Below, in pieces: positions 8,290 through 19,115 of a stretch of DNA of 64,000 bases. The stretch's first letter is position 1. Each line of letters begins with the position of its first letter. The stretch spans positions 58,488,119 to 58,552,118 of the forward strand of contig CM043952.1 in assembly GCA_014529385.2 (NCBI GenBank), written 5' to 3'. A program made the position numbers and the translations under genes. The DNA is from Adiantum capillus-veneris (Eukaryota > Streptophyta > Polypodiopsida > Polypodiales > Pteridaceae). A model generated the notes under the pieces. That model was not told the origin of the DNA, did not search any database, and saw nothing but the letters and a program-made list of their open reading frames with translations.

Positions 8290-10726
8290 ACATATGATGA
8301 ATGGGATGAATAAGGTCTTACGTGACTTTATTCCTCAAATCACAATGCCTTTCATTGATGATTTGCCTATCAAAGGATGTGAAGAAAGTGACAAAGATGA
8401 AGCTTTGGATCTCAAGGGATGTCGCAGGTTTGTGGTAAATCACATAAATGATTGTGATAAAATTTTGTCTAGGTTGGAAGAAGTGAATCTTACATTGTCA
8501 GGGAAAAAGTCTATGTTTGGTGTCAATGAAGTGCTCATTGTGGGGCACATGTGCGGGCCATATGGTAGGAAACCTTGTCCATCAAAGGTAGATGCCATCC
8601 AAAGAATGAAAGAAACATGCACTAGCATCACTGAGGTTAGAAGGTTTCTGGGAGCATGTGTCTTCTATGTTTTTTGGATTCCACATTATGCACATGTAGC
8701 TGATCCTCTTTATCAGCTGCTTAGAAAGAATCAAAAGTTTAAATGGACAGAAGCACATGTAAAATCCATGAAAAAGCTAAAGAAGTTACTCCAGTCAGCA
8801 ACGACTTTGAGAAAGGTAGACTATGAGTGTCAAAGGCCAGTGATTGTGACAGTAGATACCAGTCCTACAGGGATTGGATGGGCAATAGGGAAAGATGACA
8901 AAGAAGGACACAGGTATGTGGTAAGATTTGGAGCAAAGGTACTAAGTGCTCGCCAAAGAAACTATCCACAGATAAAGAGAGAGTTATGGGGTATGGTTAG
9001 AGCCTTGAAAAGTGGAAAAGAGTACCTAATTGGTGCATGTGTGGTTGTAGAAACAGATTGTCTACCACTTCTTGGGATGATTACAAGCTGCTCAACACCA
9101 GACATTGCTATGTTGCGGTGGATTGCCTACATTAAGTCCTTAAATCCCGAGTTTAAGCACATTGCAGGTAAAGACAATACAGTGGCAGATATGCTATCAA
9201 GGGCAAGGTATGAAGATGAGTCACAAATGATTGATGAGGGAGATGATGTAGGCACAAAATTCTATTCTATCTCTCATGTCAAAGGTAACAATGTCAACAT
9301 GACTAATCCACTTGAATTGTTCTTGAAAGATCTTTATGAAGGTGATTGGCTTCTTATTGGAAGCTACTTGAGTACTCTAACAAAACAGGATGATTGGTCT
9401 GAACATGAATTCAAGAGGATACGCAGGAAAGCATATGGTTACTTTTTGAGGGATGGTTACTTGTGGAAGCATCCTAAACAAAAGGGTGCTACACCACAAA
9501 GGGTTATATGTAAAAAAGAGACTCAAGTAAAGCTCATGCAAGAGTTTCATGAGAGTCTATGGGCTGGACACAGGGGTGTGTGGGCAACCTTCTCCAAGTT
9601 GAAAGAAAAATACTGGTGGAAGGGTATGTATAAAGATGTATCTCAGTTTGTAGAGTCATGTGTAACTTGTCAAATGTATTCAAATGTTCGACATCGTGAT
9701 GGATTGCACCCTACATATCCACTAGCCATGCACTATAAATGGGTTGTGGATCTAGTCACGATGCCTTTAGGACTTTGGCAGATGAGGTACTTGGTTCTTG
9801 CACGAGAGGACCTAACTAATCAGGTTGAAGGAAGAGCATTAAGAGCTAAAACCACAGAAGCTGTGTGCAAATTCCTTCTTGATGAGGTGATTTGCCGTTA
9901 TGGTTGTGTGGGAAAGATCACTGCAGACAGAGGTGAACTGGATGTCGAAGAAGCAAGGGAGTTCTTTTCTAGATTAGGAATCAAGCTTTCTCTTACTACA
10001 GCTTACAACCCTGAAGGCAATGGAAAGAGTGAAAGAGGGCACCCTCCTATCATCAAAGCTTTGGGAAGGGCTTGCGAAGGAAGAGTTGGTGAGTGGCCAA
10101 AACTGTTACCATACGCTTTATGGGCTGATCGTACAACACATAGCTCAGTAACTGGCTACATGCCTGCGGAGCTAATGCATGGTCAAAAGCCAGTGATGCC
10201 GATTGAGGATACAATTCCCACATGGAATGTACTACCTTGGCAAGAGGAGCTTAGTAGGGAAGATCTCCTTGCATTGCGCATAAGGCAACTAGAGAGAAGA
10301 CCTGGAGACATTGAGGCTGCAAAAGAACGACTCAAAAATGCAAGATTGAAAAACAAGGACTACTTTGATAAGCAACATCGGCTCAGGAGCAAAGCAATTG
10401 ACAAAGGTGACTGGGTTTTAGTGTATGATAGTAGCCTTGATAACCAACACACAGTCATGCGTAAGTTTTCAAAAAGATGGTTTGGACCATATGTTGTAAA
10501 GCATGTGCATGAAAATGCTACTTACAGCTTGTCTGAACTAGATGGCACAGAAGTAAAGATTCCCATTGCAGGAAAAAGGATCAAAATGTTTAAGAGAAGA
10601 GGAGACAATGATCCAGAAAATGCTGATGAGGAAGAAGAGAAAAACACAGGTGAAGATCAAAGTGAAAATGAAGCTCTGAAATCATCCAGTGAAGATGAAA
10701 GCAAGGAAGATGTACAAGAGGGCTGA
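8270..10726 (+). CDS. pol: Pol: RT C-terminal half, RNase H and integrase, array copy B
   Basis: 818 codons after the TAG; the first ATG is at 8294. Domains in order: RT palm with FIDD at 8351-8362 (usual Y/FxDD), thumb, RNase H (VDTSPTGIGWAIG, QIKREL, ETDC, DMLSRA), integrase zinc finger (FHES, GHRG ... CVTC), integrase core with the D-D-E residues readable (VVDLVT, ITADRGE, GNGKSERGH), and a C-terminal YFD-GD-GPY-like region (RWFGPYVV). The last 45 residues are an acidic Glu/Asp/Ser tail; no chromodomain is visible. Integrase inserts the cDNA into the chromosome. This is the most intact pol of the array. The FIDDLPIKG box and the integrase wording resemble fungal-type Ty3/gypsy elements as I recall them. 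Confidence 0.88.
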   Translation, partial: GATNSVAHMMNGMNKVLRDFIPQITMPFIDDLPIKGCEESDKDEALDLKGCRRFVVNHINDCDKILSRLEEVNLTLSGKKSMFGVNEVLIVGHMCGPYGRKPCPSKVDAIQRMKETCTSITEVRRFLGACVFYVFWIPHYAHVADPLYQLLRKNQKFKWTEAHVKSMKKLKKLLQSATTLRKVDYECQRPVIVTVDTSPTGIGWAIGKDDKEGHRYVVRFGAKVLSARQRNYPQIKRELWGMVRALKSGKEYLIGACVVVETDCLPLLGMITSCSTPDIAMLRWIAYIKSLNPEFKHIAGKDNTVADMLSRARYEDESQMIDEGDDVGTKFYSISHVKGNNVNMTNPLELFLKDLYEGDWLLIGSYLSTLTKQDDWSEHEFKRIRRKAYGYFLRDGYLWKHPKQKGATPQRVICKKETQVKLMQEFHESLWAGHRGVWATFSKLKEKYWWKGMYKDVSQFVESCVTCQMYSNVRHRDGLHPTYPLAMHYKWVVDLVTMPLGLWQMRYLVLAREDLTNQVEGRALRAKTTEAVCKFLLDEVICRYGCVGKITADRGELDVEEAREFFSRLGIKLSLTTAYNPEGNGKSERGHPPIIKALGRACEGRVGEWPKLLPYALWADRTTHSSVTGYMPAELMHGQKPVMPIEDTIPTWNVLPWQEELSREDLLALRIRQLERRPGDIEAAKERLKNARLKNKDYFDKQHRLRSKAIDKGDWVLVYDSSLDNQHTVMRKFSKRWFGPYVVKHVHENATYSLSELDGTEVKIPIAGKRIKMFKRRGDNDPENADEEEEKNTGEDQSENEALKSSSEDESKEDVQEG

Positions 10727-10772
10727 TCTTACAAAGAAATAATTTGGCACGTACCGGAGGATGTGCAGGTTT

Positions 10773-10784
10773 AGAGGGGGTGGA
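10773..10784 (+). other. Polypurine tract of array copy B
   Basis: AGAGGGGGTGGA immediately before the TGTCG start of LTR 2, identical to the tract of copy A. Confidence 0.75.
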
Positions 10785-12160
10785 TGTCGTGCTGTGACAT
10801 GTACATAGTGGGAACACATGCTACAAGAGATATCTTGTAACTTTTTAGATACATAATTATATTTCCTATAATGTACATATGCATATGTAAGTATAAAAAT
10901 AAGCTTTCTATCTCATCTTTTTATTTATCTCAAGGGTAATGTATTCTTACTTTACCATCAAAAAATACTATGGGAAAAGTGTCAATAGCTCCGCCTCTTT
11001 AACTTGGGGCAAAAAGCATTGATTCTTTATTTCTACTATTTCATTATCATCTCACACCCTAGCTAGATCCTATATCTAGGGTAAACTCCAATATATATAT
11101 ATTCTATGTATTTTTTATACTTTTCTTATATTTCTTTTTTAAATAGCTACTAGGAGAGAATCAAATCCTAGTGGGACACTAAGTGGCATGATTTCAAAGA
11201 TACACTTATTTTAATGCATTATTGAAGGCATGGTTACAAAACTTTGTCAAGGAGAAATGTCATGCTTTCATATGGCATGAGGTGTCCTTGGGAATTAAAT
11301 GAAAGTCAAGGCTAAGGAGACCACATGAAGACTTTTGCTGCCATAAATGGACCATATTTTGATGAATTTTTTACACAAGGTTCCAATCCGAATTGGAGAA
11401 TGACTTTAAAATGAAAATCGTAGCTAATGAGCTGAAGTTTTTGCCCATATTTTTATTTTTTTATTTGGAGCTACGGTTGAGGAGATATGATCAAAATACT
11501 GGACCCCAGTCTGCCCACATCATGCAGGGACAACTGATTTCCAACTTTTCCAATTCCTGTTCACACTGGCTCCTCTCTTCTTGTGTAAACCCTTGTGGGT
11601 TCCCTTCACCTATAAAAGGGGACCTCTTCTTCCTTGGAAGGAACTCAAGCATTCAAGCCATTGATGAGAGGAATTCTTGAGGGAGTGAGTAGTAATGCCT
11701 AATTGTACTTAGCCCCATTAACATAAGCCCAAGCCTACACTTTCTCCTAGAGGAAAACTAGCCATTCTTGTACGCCATCCTTGGAGGATCAACTCTAATC
11801 AAAGAAGGTGTTGTACTTGGCGTATCAATCAACGTTGAATTCTCCCCTCTTCTTCTCTCTCCCATCAATAATGGTGCCAAAGGGTTTCAAGTAAGATGTG
11901 TTCTACATTGATTTTTTCTTGATTTCTTGTTGTTTTCATTTTCATCTCTAATCCAACATATATATATGTATCTAATCTCATCTCCTTAACCAAACCTATC
12001 TCTCTCATTATTAGTAAATCATCCTCTCTAGGTTCTCTTTGCTACAGGTATATCTCTCCCCGCAGTATCCTTATTGCCTACGGGCAAGAATAGGGCTTGG
12101 GAGGGAAACTTCTCATCTCTTCACTTCTCTCATATCTACATTTCTCACATACTATCCTAG

Positions 12161-12379
12161 ATGAATAACCCACATGATGATCATTTCTATCGCTTTCACT
12201 CTGTACGATCTATTAGAATTAACGTATGGATTAGCCGTAAAATACACTTTCAACAACGTATAGTGTTTCTCTTCGGCCCTGAAAGGCTCAATAAAATACT
12301 TCTATCACCGGATCCCATCATACTACCTCTCATAGACTATAATTTTTCTTTTGATGTAAGCGTAGTTATCTTGCTATGA
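12161..12379 (+). CDS. Small conserved leader ORF 1 (72 aa), array copy C
   Basis: The same 72-codon ORF as at 4140-4358, with one residue change (Glu to Lys near residue 47). It keeps the ISRKIHFQQR and ILPLIDY segments and overlaps the next ORF by ATGA. Unknown function. Confidence 0.7.
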   Translation: MNNPHDDHFYRFHSVRSIRINVWISRKIHFQQRIVFLFGPERLNKILLSPDPIILPLIDYNFSFDVSVVILL

Positions 12380-12588
12380 ACCAAGAGGATTTGTACACAC
12401 AATTAATCCCAATCACTAGACAAAATATATATATTATGGTAAGCACAAAACTACAATTCCAAAGAACAATTCGTAGCCTATTTGGTTAGCCAAGATTGAA
12501 TGCCATTAACTCATCTATTAACCCTTTTATATTACCCATGATACGATATGACAATAGCCTTGATGTTTTCATCTTCGTATTGTTTTGA
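12376..12588 (+). pseudogene. Small conserved leader ORF 2 (70 aa), array copy C, one in-frame TAG
   Basis: The same 70-codon frame as at 4355-4567, with the same internal TAG (12487-12489). The stop was therefore present before the array was copied. Confidence 0.6.
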
Positions 12589-12797
12589 CATTCTCTTTTG
12601 CGTTCTTTCTTTGTGTGTGTGTGAGTGCAAGAGAGAAAGGGTGAGTCTTCTTTGATTGCACTTCTTTCCAAACCCTAGTCTTCATGGCATCTATGGTTTA
12701 ACTCCTTCATATAGTTTTTGTTGAGTTCTCTCACAAACTCTCACAGCCATAAGCCCGGTGCTTTCCTGGCAAGACCGCAAATTTCTTGACATATTTT

Positions 12798-12815
12798 TGG
12801 TGAACCCGACGCGAA
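12798..12815 (+). other. Probable primer binding site, array copy C
   Basis: TGGTGAACCCGACGCGAA, identical to the copy B site and at the same distance from LTR end and gag. Confidence 0.55.
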
Positions 12816-12844
12816 TCTGCTAGGGTGAGAGTTTGTGGGTAACC

Positions 12845-15220
12845 ATGGGTGATCATGTTGAGCAGCAGGGTATGCATTTTGACCCAGCAACAATGCAAAT
12901 GTTTCAAGCATTTGCAATGTTCATGCAACAACAACATGCTACTGAAAGAAGGGAGATTTCAGCAACGAAGGCCATACAAGCGGTCGTCAACAGAATGGAT
13001 CAGTTCAATGGAAAAGATGTAACCAAGTACTTACGCGAGTATGTGAAGGAGATGGAGTTGCATCGCGTGTCAGAAGGTGAGATGATTCAAATCTTTGAGC
13101 TAGTTGTTGCTCCAGAAATTAGGGAGCATGTTAGGGCAATTAAAGATGGGCATGGGAGAAATTGGGAAGAACTAAAAGTAGCTTTAAAGGAGGAATATTT
13201 CATGGAGGACTCTGAGAGAGTGACCAAAAGGACATTCTTAGAATGGGTAGTCAAGCCAAAGCAAGGACTATCAATAACAGAGCTACTTAGGGAATTTGAG
13301 CGGCGCTATGCACAACTCACTAGGACAGAAAGGGCCACACTAGATGCAGAGAAGACATATCTTTTCTTACAAGCTGCAGGTAAAGAGTTTCAAGAAAATT
13401 TAGAGCTTCTTCTTGAAGATAAAGATGCTGAGCAAGGACTAAAGACCGACTGGAATGAGGTTGAAGGTGCTGTCTCACTGCTTGCCAAACGACAAAGAAG
13501 AAGGGACAAGATGGTAGTAAACACTACAAGTCCTTCCACCTCAACTTCTGACAAAATGGTAAAGCCTACTTTTATCGCTCCTAAGTTTGATGAGTCCATG
13601 CTAGATGAGCTTGTGAAGGGAATGCGTGACTTGAAGGTGAAGTTTGCAAAGCTTGAAGAAAAAGGCCAACCATCAGGGCCACTTCCTAGGCAAAGACAAC
13701 AGCCCAAAGAAGGGTTTGTTAATAGATGTATTTGGTGTGATAGTACAAACCATGTAAGAAGGGATTGTGATGATTTTAGTGATGCTTTGTCAAAAGATGT
13801 TGTCTTTTTTAAGGATGGTAAAATCCACTTAAGAGAGACAGGTCTACCCTTGAGAACTAACTTTGGGAAGGGGGGAATGCAAACCTTAGTTGAAGATATG
13901 GCAACCAAGCATGCCACCTCTTCAGTTGAGGCAGCTACTTATGGAGTAAAAATTGAACATTTTTGTGATGAAGAAGTGAGTGACCATCATGGTCAAATTT
14001 GGCCAAATGTCATGCAATTAGCTAAAAAGGGAAAGCTTACAAAAGAGATTCTACATGAAGCAGGTGATTTCATACGTCTAGAAACAGGATGGAATGATCC
14101 AGTGGACTCATTGTCAGTGCATGCCTACATTACAAAATGCCAACAAAATGAGGCAATTGTAGAAGAGAAGCGCAGACGTGAGAATGCTGATGAAGGACCA
14201 TCAAAAAGAGCTTCTAGAGGTGGGGGAAGAAGCGACTCAATGCCTTCTCAAACACCCTCAACACAAGGAGCATCTCCACCTGAAGTACTCATGGAGGAGT
14301 CTACAACAGAAAAGAAGAAAGAGCCAACAAAAGGTAAGACAAAAGGCCCAACTTATAAACTACAATCTGATATTGAGGTTGCTACAGATTTAAAGAAAGT
14401 CTTGGAGGAAAGGATCTTGAATAGCAAGATTGAGTTCACTCTGGGAGAAGTTCTTGGCATTGCAAAGCGTGAATTCCATGAGGAGATCATTGACATCATC
14501 AAGAGAAAGAGGCAAACCCTTGCTGAAGTTTCTCGTCCACAAGTTAAAGGGGAAACCTCAAAGACACAAGGGATGCAACTGCAAAATAAGGAGAATGATG
14601 GAGATATGGTAGGATGCTACCAATCTAGTGGGAGAGTGAAGCAAGTGCATTTCTCAAATGATGATGAAGAAGTTGAAGATATTCCTCGGAGTTACTATTC
14701 ACGAAGTCATTGGGCAAGGGCTATTACAGAAACTTTGGTCAAGGTAGGTGATCTTGAAGAGCCATTTGTTGCCTTGATTGACCATGGTTCAGAAATAAAC
14801 ATAATGTCAAAGAGTCTCTACAACAAGTGCAAATGGCCAATGGACACAGATCATGGTTGGATGGTAAAAGTGGCAAACAATTCATCCGGTGAATTGTATG
14901 CAGCATGTCCAGGTGTGAAGGTGACAATAGGTGATGTAAAGATTGACCAAAACTTCTTTGTTCAGGATACATCTTCATATCATCTCATCCTTGGACAACC
15001 CTACATTGTGGGAGTTCGAATGGAAACAAAGGTAATGGACGATGGTTCAGCATATGCTAGGATACATAGCAAAGATGGTAAACGAGCTGTCCAATTCCTC
15101 ACAGTCTGTGTAAACCATGAAAGAAATCGTGACAACCTCAGAGAACATCCTCTACCAAAGGTGAGCAAAGAGTTTCATGATCATAGAGAAATGATGGGTT
15201 TTGGCCAAGTACCATTGTAA
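12845..15220 (+). CDS. gag-pro: Gag-protease polyprotein, array copy C
   Basis: 791 residues from the accATGGg start, nearly identical to copy B at 4824-7199. It keeps the CCHC knuckle, the charged linker and the LIDHGSEIN protease site. Differences seen are an Ala-to-Val (SLSVHAY) and a Glu-to-Lys (PQVKGE). The GGGTTTT slippery heptamer is kept at 15196-15202, followed by the TAA stop. Intact by itself, but the downstream RT is broken, so this copy cannot be autonomous. Confidence 0.9.
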   Translation: MGDHVEQQGMHFDPATMQMFQAFAMFMQQQHATERREISATKAIQAVVNRMDQFNGKDVTKYLREYVKEMELHRVSEGEMIQIFELVVAPEIREHVRAIKDGHGRNWEELKVALKEEYFMEDSERVTKRTFLEWVVKPKQGLSITELLREFERRYAQLTRTERATLDAEKTYLFLQAAGKEFQENLELLLEDKDAEQGLKTDWNEVEGAVSLLAKRQRRRDKMVVNTTSPSTSTSDKMVKPTFIAPKFDESMLDELVKGMRDLKVKFAKLEEKGQPSGPLPRQRQQPKEGFVNRCIWCDSTNHVRRDCDDFSDALSKDVVFFKDGKIHLRETGLPLRTNFGKGGMQTLVEDMATKHATSSVEAATYGVKIEHFCDEEVSDHHGQIWPNVMQLAKKGKLTKEILHEAGDFIRLETGWNDPVDSLSVHAYITKCQQNEAIVEEKRRRENADEGPSKRASRGGGRSDSMPSQTPSTQGASPPEVLMEESTTEKKKEPTKGKTKGPTYKLQSDIEVATDLKKVLEERILNSKIEFTLGEVLGIAKREFHEEIIDIIKRKRQTLAEVSRPQVKGETSKTQGMQLQNKENDGDMVGCYQSSGRVKQVHFSNDDEEVEDIPRSYYSRSHWARAITETLVKVGDLEEPFVALIDHGSEINIMSKSLYNKCKWPMDTDHGWMVKVANNSSGELYAACPGVKVTIGDVKIDQNFFVQDTSSYHLILGQPYIVGVRMETKVMDDGSAYARIHSKDGKRAVQFLTVCVNHERNRDNLREHPLPKVSKEFHDHREMMGFGQVPL

Positions 15221-16291
15221 AGCGGGATTGCAGTGGTACAGAAAGAAAAAGGGTTTCGCCTGATCCAAAAATAGGTGAAGCATTTTCAACGAGCTCCTTG
15301 GTAACAAAGAATGGATCAGTATGTTTTACAAAACTTGAAGATTTGAAGAGATGTGAGAAGCAATATGTGCATAATGTACAGATAGACATGAAAAAGAGTG
15401 GGTTGCTAGAGCCTACTGAAAATGTTTTGGGTTTGTGTGAACAAGTTTCTTTTGTAGATACTATGGGTGAGCTTGATGCTATAATGAGGTCTAGTTTGCA
15501 TCTTGAAAATGAAGTTGTGGAAGTTTGCTCTATGGAAATGTATCAAGTAATAGAAGCCTTTAAAGAAAGCCAAACAGTAGGCCCATAAGTCCATGTTGAA
15601 ACTAAATACAAGAGTGTAGCAAAGAAGGTGAAACCAGTAGCTTCACCCTTACCACCCAACAACAGGGAAAAGATTGAACAGGCTTCTTTACAACCAAGTT
15701 TGCGGGATCCTAAAAAGATCGGGCATACCTTCACAAAGGAGTCTTTTCAAGAGTTGCAGATTGGTTGCGAGGAGTTTCTAACACAGGAGGAGACAAAGTG
15801 CTTCAAAGAAATGCTTTCAAAGCATGGTAAGGCTTTTGCATTTGAGCCACATGAGATAGGATGTGTTGATCCTTATATTGTAGCTCCTATGGTAATTTTC
15901 ACAATACCTCATGTGCCTTTGGAATCTGCGGCCTATTCCGGTTCCAAAGGCTCATTTGCCAAAGTTAGTAGAGCTACTGAATGAGAAAATCAAAATGGGA
16001 ATCTTGGAGCCTTCTTGTGCTCCATACTCAAACAGGTGGTTCACAGTTCCAAAGAAGAATGGTTCTCTACGCTTCATCCAAGATATGCAACCAGTGAACA
16101 AGGTGACAATTAGAAATGTAGGTACACGTCCAATTGTGGATGAATTTGCAGAGGCGTTTGCAGGGAGAGCAATCTACTCAATGGGGGATCTCTACTCAGG
16201 GTATGATCAATTTCAGCTTGCAATCGAAAGCAGAGACTTGACAACCATGAGGACACCTTTGGGTTTGGTAAGGATGTGTACCTTGCCATAG
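15202..16291 (+). pseudogene. pol: Pol, N-terminal RT part, array copy C (stop, frameshift and shared TAG)
   Basis: Matches 7181-8269 but carries two private lesions. A GAA-to-TAA change makes a stop at 15586-15588, and one inserted T near 15918 (GCCTTTGGAA against GCCTTGGAA) shifts the frame. It also has the TAG shared by all copies, at 16289-16291. The fingers and first catalytic Asp region remain readable downstream of the frameshift (15911-16288). Confidence 0.85.
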
Positions 16292-18748
16292 GGAGCAACC
16301 AACTCGGTTGCACATATGATGAATGGGATGAATAAGGTCTTACGTGACTTTATTCCTCAAATCACAATGCCTTTCATTGATGATTTGCCTATCAAAGGAT
16401 GTGAAGAAAGTGACAAAGATGAAGCTTTGGATCTCAAGGGATGTCGCAGGTTTGTGGTAAATCACATAAATGATTGTGATAAAATTTTGTCTAGGTTGGA
16501 AGAAGTGAATCTTACATTGTCAGGGAAAAAGTCTATGTTTGGTGTCAATGAAGTGCTCATTGTGGGGCACATGTGCGGGCCATATGGTAGGAAACCTTGT
16601 CCATCAAAGGTAGATGCCATCCAAAGAATGAAAGAAACATGCACTAGCATCACTGAGGTTAGAAGGTTTCTGGGAGCATGTGTCTTCTATGTTTTTTGGA
16701 TTCCACATTATGCACATGTAGCTGATCCTCTTTATCAGCTGCTTAGAAAGAATCAAAAGTTTAAATGGACAGAAGCACATGTAAAATCCATGAAAAAGCT
16801 AAAGAAGTTACTCCAGTCAGCAACGACTTTGAGAAAGGTAGACTATGAGTGTCAAAGGCCAGTGATTGTGACAGTAGATACCAGTCCTACAGGGATTGGA
16901 TGGGCAATAGGGAAAGATGACAAAGAAGGACACAGGTATGTGGTAAGATTTGGAGCAAAGGTACTAAGTGCTCGCCAAAGAAACTATCCACAGATAAAGA
17001 GAGAGTTATGGGGTATGGTTAGAGCCTTGAAAAGTGGAAAAGAGTACCTAATTGGTGCATGTGTGGTTGTAGAAACAGATTGTCTACCACTTCTTGGGAT
17101 GATTACAAGCTGCTCAACACCAGACATTGCTATGTTGCGGTGGATTGCCTACATTAAGTCCTTAAATCCCGAGTTTAAGCACATTGCAGGTAAAGACAAT
17201 ACAGTGGCAGATATGCTATCAAGGGCAAGGTATGAAGATGAGTCACAAATGATTGATGAGGGAGATGATGTAGGCACAAAATTCTATTCTATCTCTCATG
17301 TCAAAGGTAACAATGTCAACATGACTAATCCACTTGAATTGTTCTTGAAAGATCTTTATGAAGGTGATTGGCTTCTTATTGGAAGCTACTTGAGTACTCT
17401 AACAAAACAGGATGATTGGTCTGAACATGAATTCAAGAGGATACGCAGGAAAGCATATGGTTACTTTTTGAGGGATGGTTACTTGTGGAAGCATCCTAAA
17501 CAAAAGGGTGCTACACCACAAAGGGTTATATGTAAAAAAGAGACTCAAGTAAAGCTCATGCAAGAGTTTCATGAGAGTCTATGGGCTGGACACAGGGGTG
17601 TGTGGGCAACCTTCTCCAAGTTGAAAGAAAAATACTGGTGGAAGGGTATGTATAAAGATGTATCTCAGTTTGTAGAGTCATGTGTAACTTGTCAAATGTA
17701 TTCAAATGTTCGACATCGTGATGGATTGCACCCTACATATCCACTAGCCATGCACTATAAATGGGTTGTGGATCTAGTCACGATGCCTTTAGGACTTTGG
17801 CAGATGAGGTACTTGGTTCTTGCACGAGAGGACCTAACTAATCAGGTTGAAGGAAGAGCATTAAGAGCTAAAACCACAGAAGCTGTGTGCAAATTCCTTC
17901 TTGATGAGGTGATTTGCCGTTATGGTTGTGTGGGAAAGATCACTGCAGACAGAGGTGAACTGGATGCCGAAGAAGCAAGGGAGTTCTTTTCTAGATTAGG
18001 AATCAAGCTTTCTCTTACTACAGCTTACAACCCTGAAGGCAATGGAAAGAGTGAAAGAGGGCACCCTCCTATCATCAAAGCTTTGGCCAAGGCTTGCGAA
18101 GGAAGAGTTGGTGAGTGGCCAAAACTGTTACCATACGCTTTATGGGCTGATCGTACAACACATAGCTCAGTAACTGGCTACATGCCTGCGGAGCTAATGC
18201 ATGGTCAAAAGCCAGTGATGCCGATTGAGGATACAATTCCCACATGGAATGTACTACCTTGGCAAGAGGAGCTTAGTAGGGAAGATCTCCTTGCATTGCG
18301 CATAAGGCAACTAGAGAGAAGACCTGGAGACATTGAGGCTGCAAAAGAACGACTCAAAAATGCAAGATTGAAAAACAAGGACTACTTTGATAAGCAACAT
18401 CGGCTCAGGAGCAAAGCAATTGACAAAGGTGACTGGGTTTTAGTGTATGATAGTAGCCTTGATAACCAACACACAGTCATGCGTAAGTTTTCAAAAAGAT
18501 GGTTTGGACCATATGTTGTAAAGCATGTGCATGAAAATGCTACTTACAGCTTGTCTGAACTAGATGGCACAGAAGTAAAGATTCCCATTGCAGGAAAAAG
18601 GATCAAAATGTTTAAGAGAAGAGGAGACAATGATCCAGAAAATGCTGATGAGGAAGAAGAGAAAAACACAGGTGAAGATCAAAGTGAAAATGAAGCTCTG
18701 AAATCATCCAGTGAAGATGAAAGCAAGGAAGATGTACAAGAGGGCTGA
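16292..18748 (+). CDS. pol: Pol: RT C-terminal half, RNase H and integrase, array copy C
   Basis: An open frame of the same length as 8270-10726 in copy B, with the FIDD box, RNase H, HHCC finger, D-D-E integrase residues and acidic tail all present. The few differences from copy B include LAKACEG for LGRACEG and DAEEAR for DVEEAR in integrase; copy A agrees with C at both, so B carries the private changes. Not translatable from its own gag because of the lesions upstream. Confidence 0.85.
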   Translation, partial: GATNSVAHMMNGMNKVLRDFIPQITMPFIDDLPIKGCEESDKDEALDLKGCRRFVVNHINDCDKILSRLEEVNLTLSGKKSMFGVNEVLIVGHMCGPYGRKPCPSKVDAIQRMKETCTSITEVRRFLGACVFYVFWIPHYAHVADPLYQLLRKNQKFKWTEAHVKSMKKLKKLLQSATTLRKVDYECQRPVIVTVDTSPTGIGWAIGKDDKEGHRYVVRFGAKVLSARQRNYPQIKRELWGMVRALKSGKEYLIGACVVVETDCLPLLGMITSCSTPDIAMLRWIAYIKSLNPEFKHIAGKDNTVADMLSRARYEDESQMIDEGDDVGTKFYSISHVKGNNVNMTNPLELFLKDLYEGDWLLIGSYLSTLTKQDDWSEHEFKRIRRKAYGYFLRDGYLWKHPKQKGATPQRVICKKETQVKLMQEFHESLWAGHRGVWATFSKLKEKYWWKGMYKDVSQFVESCVTCQMYSNVRHRDGLHPTYPLAMHYKWVVDLVTMPLGLWQMRYLVLAREDLTNQVEGRALRAKTTEAVCKFLLDEVICRYGCVGKITADRGELDAEEAREFFSRLGIKLSLTTAYNPEGNGKSERGHPPIIKALAKACEGRVGEWPKLLPYALWADRTTHSSVTGYMPAELMHGQKPVMPIEDTIPTWNVLPWQEELSREDLLALRIRQLERRPGDIEAAKERLKNARLKNKDYFDKQHRLRSKAIDKGDWVLVYDSSLDNQHTVMRKFSKRWFGPYVVKHVHENATYSLSELDGTEVKIPIAGKRIKMFKRRGDNDPENADEEEEKNTGEDQSENEALKSSSEDESKEDVQEG

Positions 18749-18794
18749 TCTTACAAAGAAATAATTTGGCACGTACCGGAGGATGTGCAGGTTT

Positions 18795-18806
18795 AGAGGG
18801 GGTGGA
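18795..18806 (+). other. Polypurine tract of array copy C
   Basis: AGAGGGGGTGGA before the truncated third LTR, identical to the other two tracts. Confidence 0.75.
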
Positions 18807-19115
18807 TGTCGTGCTGTGACATGTACATAGTGGGAACACATGCTACAAGAGATATCTTGTAACTTTTTAGATACATAATTATATTTCCTATAATGTACAT
18901 ATGCATATGTAAGTATAAAAATAAGCTTTCTATCTCATCTTTTTATTTATCTCAAGGGTAATGTATTCTTACTTTACCATCAAAAAATACTATGGGAAAA
19001 GTGTCAATAGCTCCGCCTCTTTAACTTGGGGCAAAAAGCATTGATTCTTTATTTCTACTATTTCATTATCATCTCACACCCTAGCTAGATCCTATATCTA
19101 GGGTAAACTCCAATA
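18807..19115 (+). repeat. Array LTR 3, truncated after 309 bases
   Basis: Matches the first 309 bases of LTR 1 and LTR 2 up to ...ACTCCAATA, then changes abruptly to unrelated GGTCGG-rich sequence. The promoter and the small ORFs of a full LTR are missing, so the right-hand end of the array is a rearrangement junction rather than a normal insertion end. Confidence 0.85.

Larger units (their letters stand above)
10785..12791 (+). repeat. Array LTR 2
   Basis: Same 2007-bp length and boundaries as LTR 1, with about ten substitutions by eye (for example GTAGACCC/GTAAACCC, GCCGAAGG/GCCAAAGG, CTCGACA/CTTGACA at the end). It acts at once as the 3' LTR of copy B and the 5' LTR of copy C, with a polypurine tract on one side and a primer site on the other. 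A TATA box sits at 11611-11617. Bases 10727-12160 hold no gene. Confidence 0.75.

Noticed and set aside
4824-10726. Fungal contamination as explanation for the fungal-like element
   Set aside because: The array is joined to Tat sequence and shares the leader ORFs with it, and a plant receptor kinase lies on the same sequence; contamination would not give these links unless the assembly is wrong.
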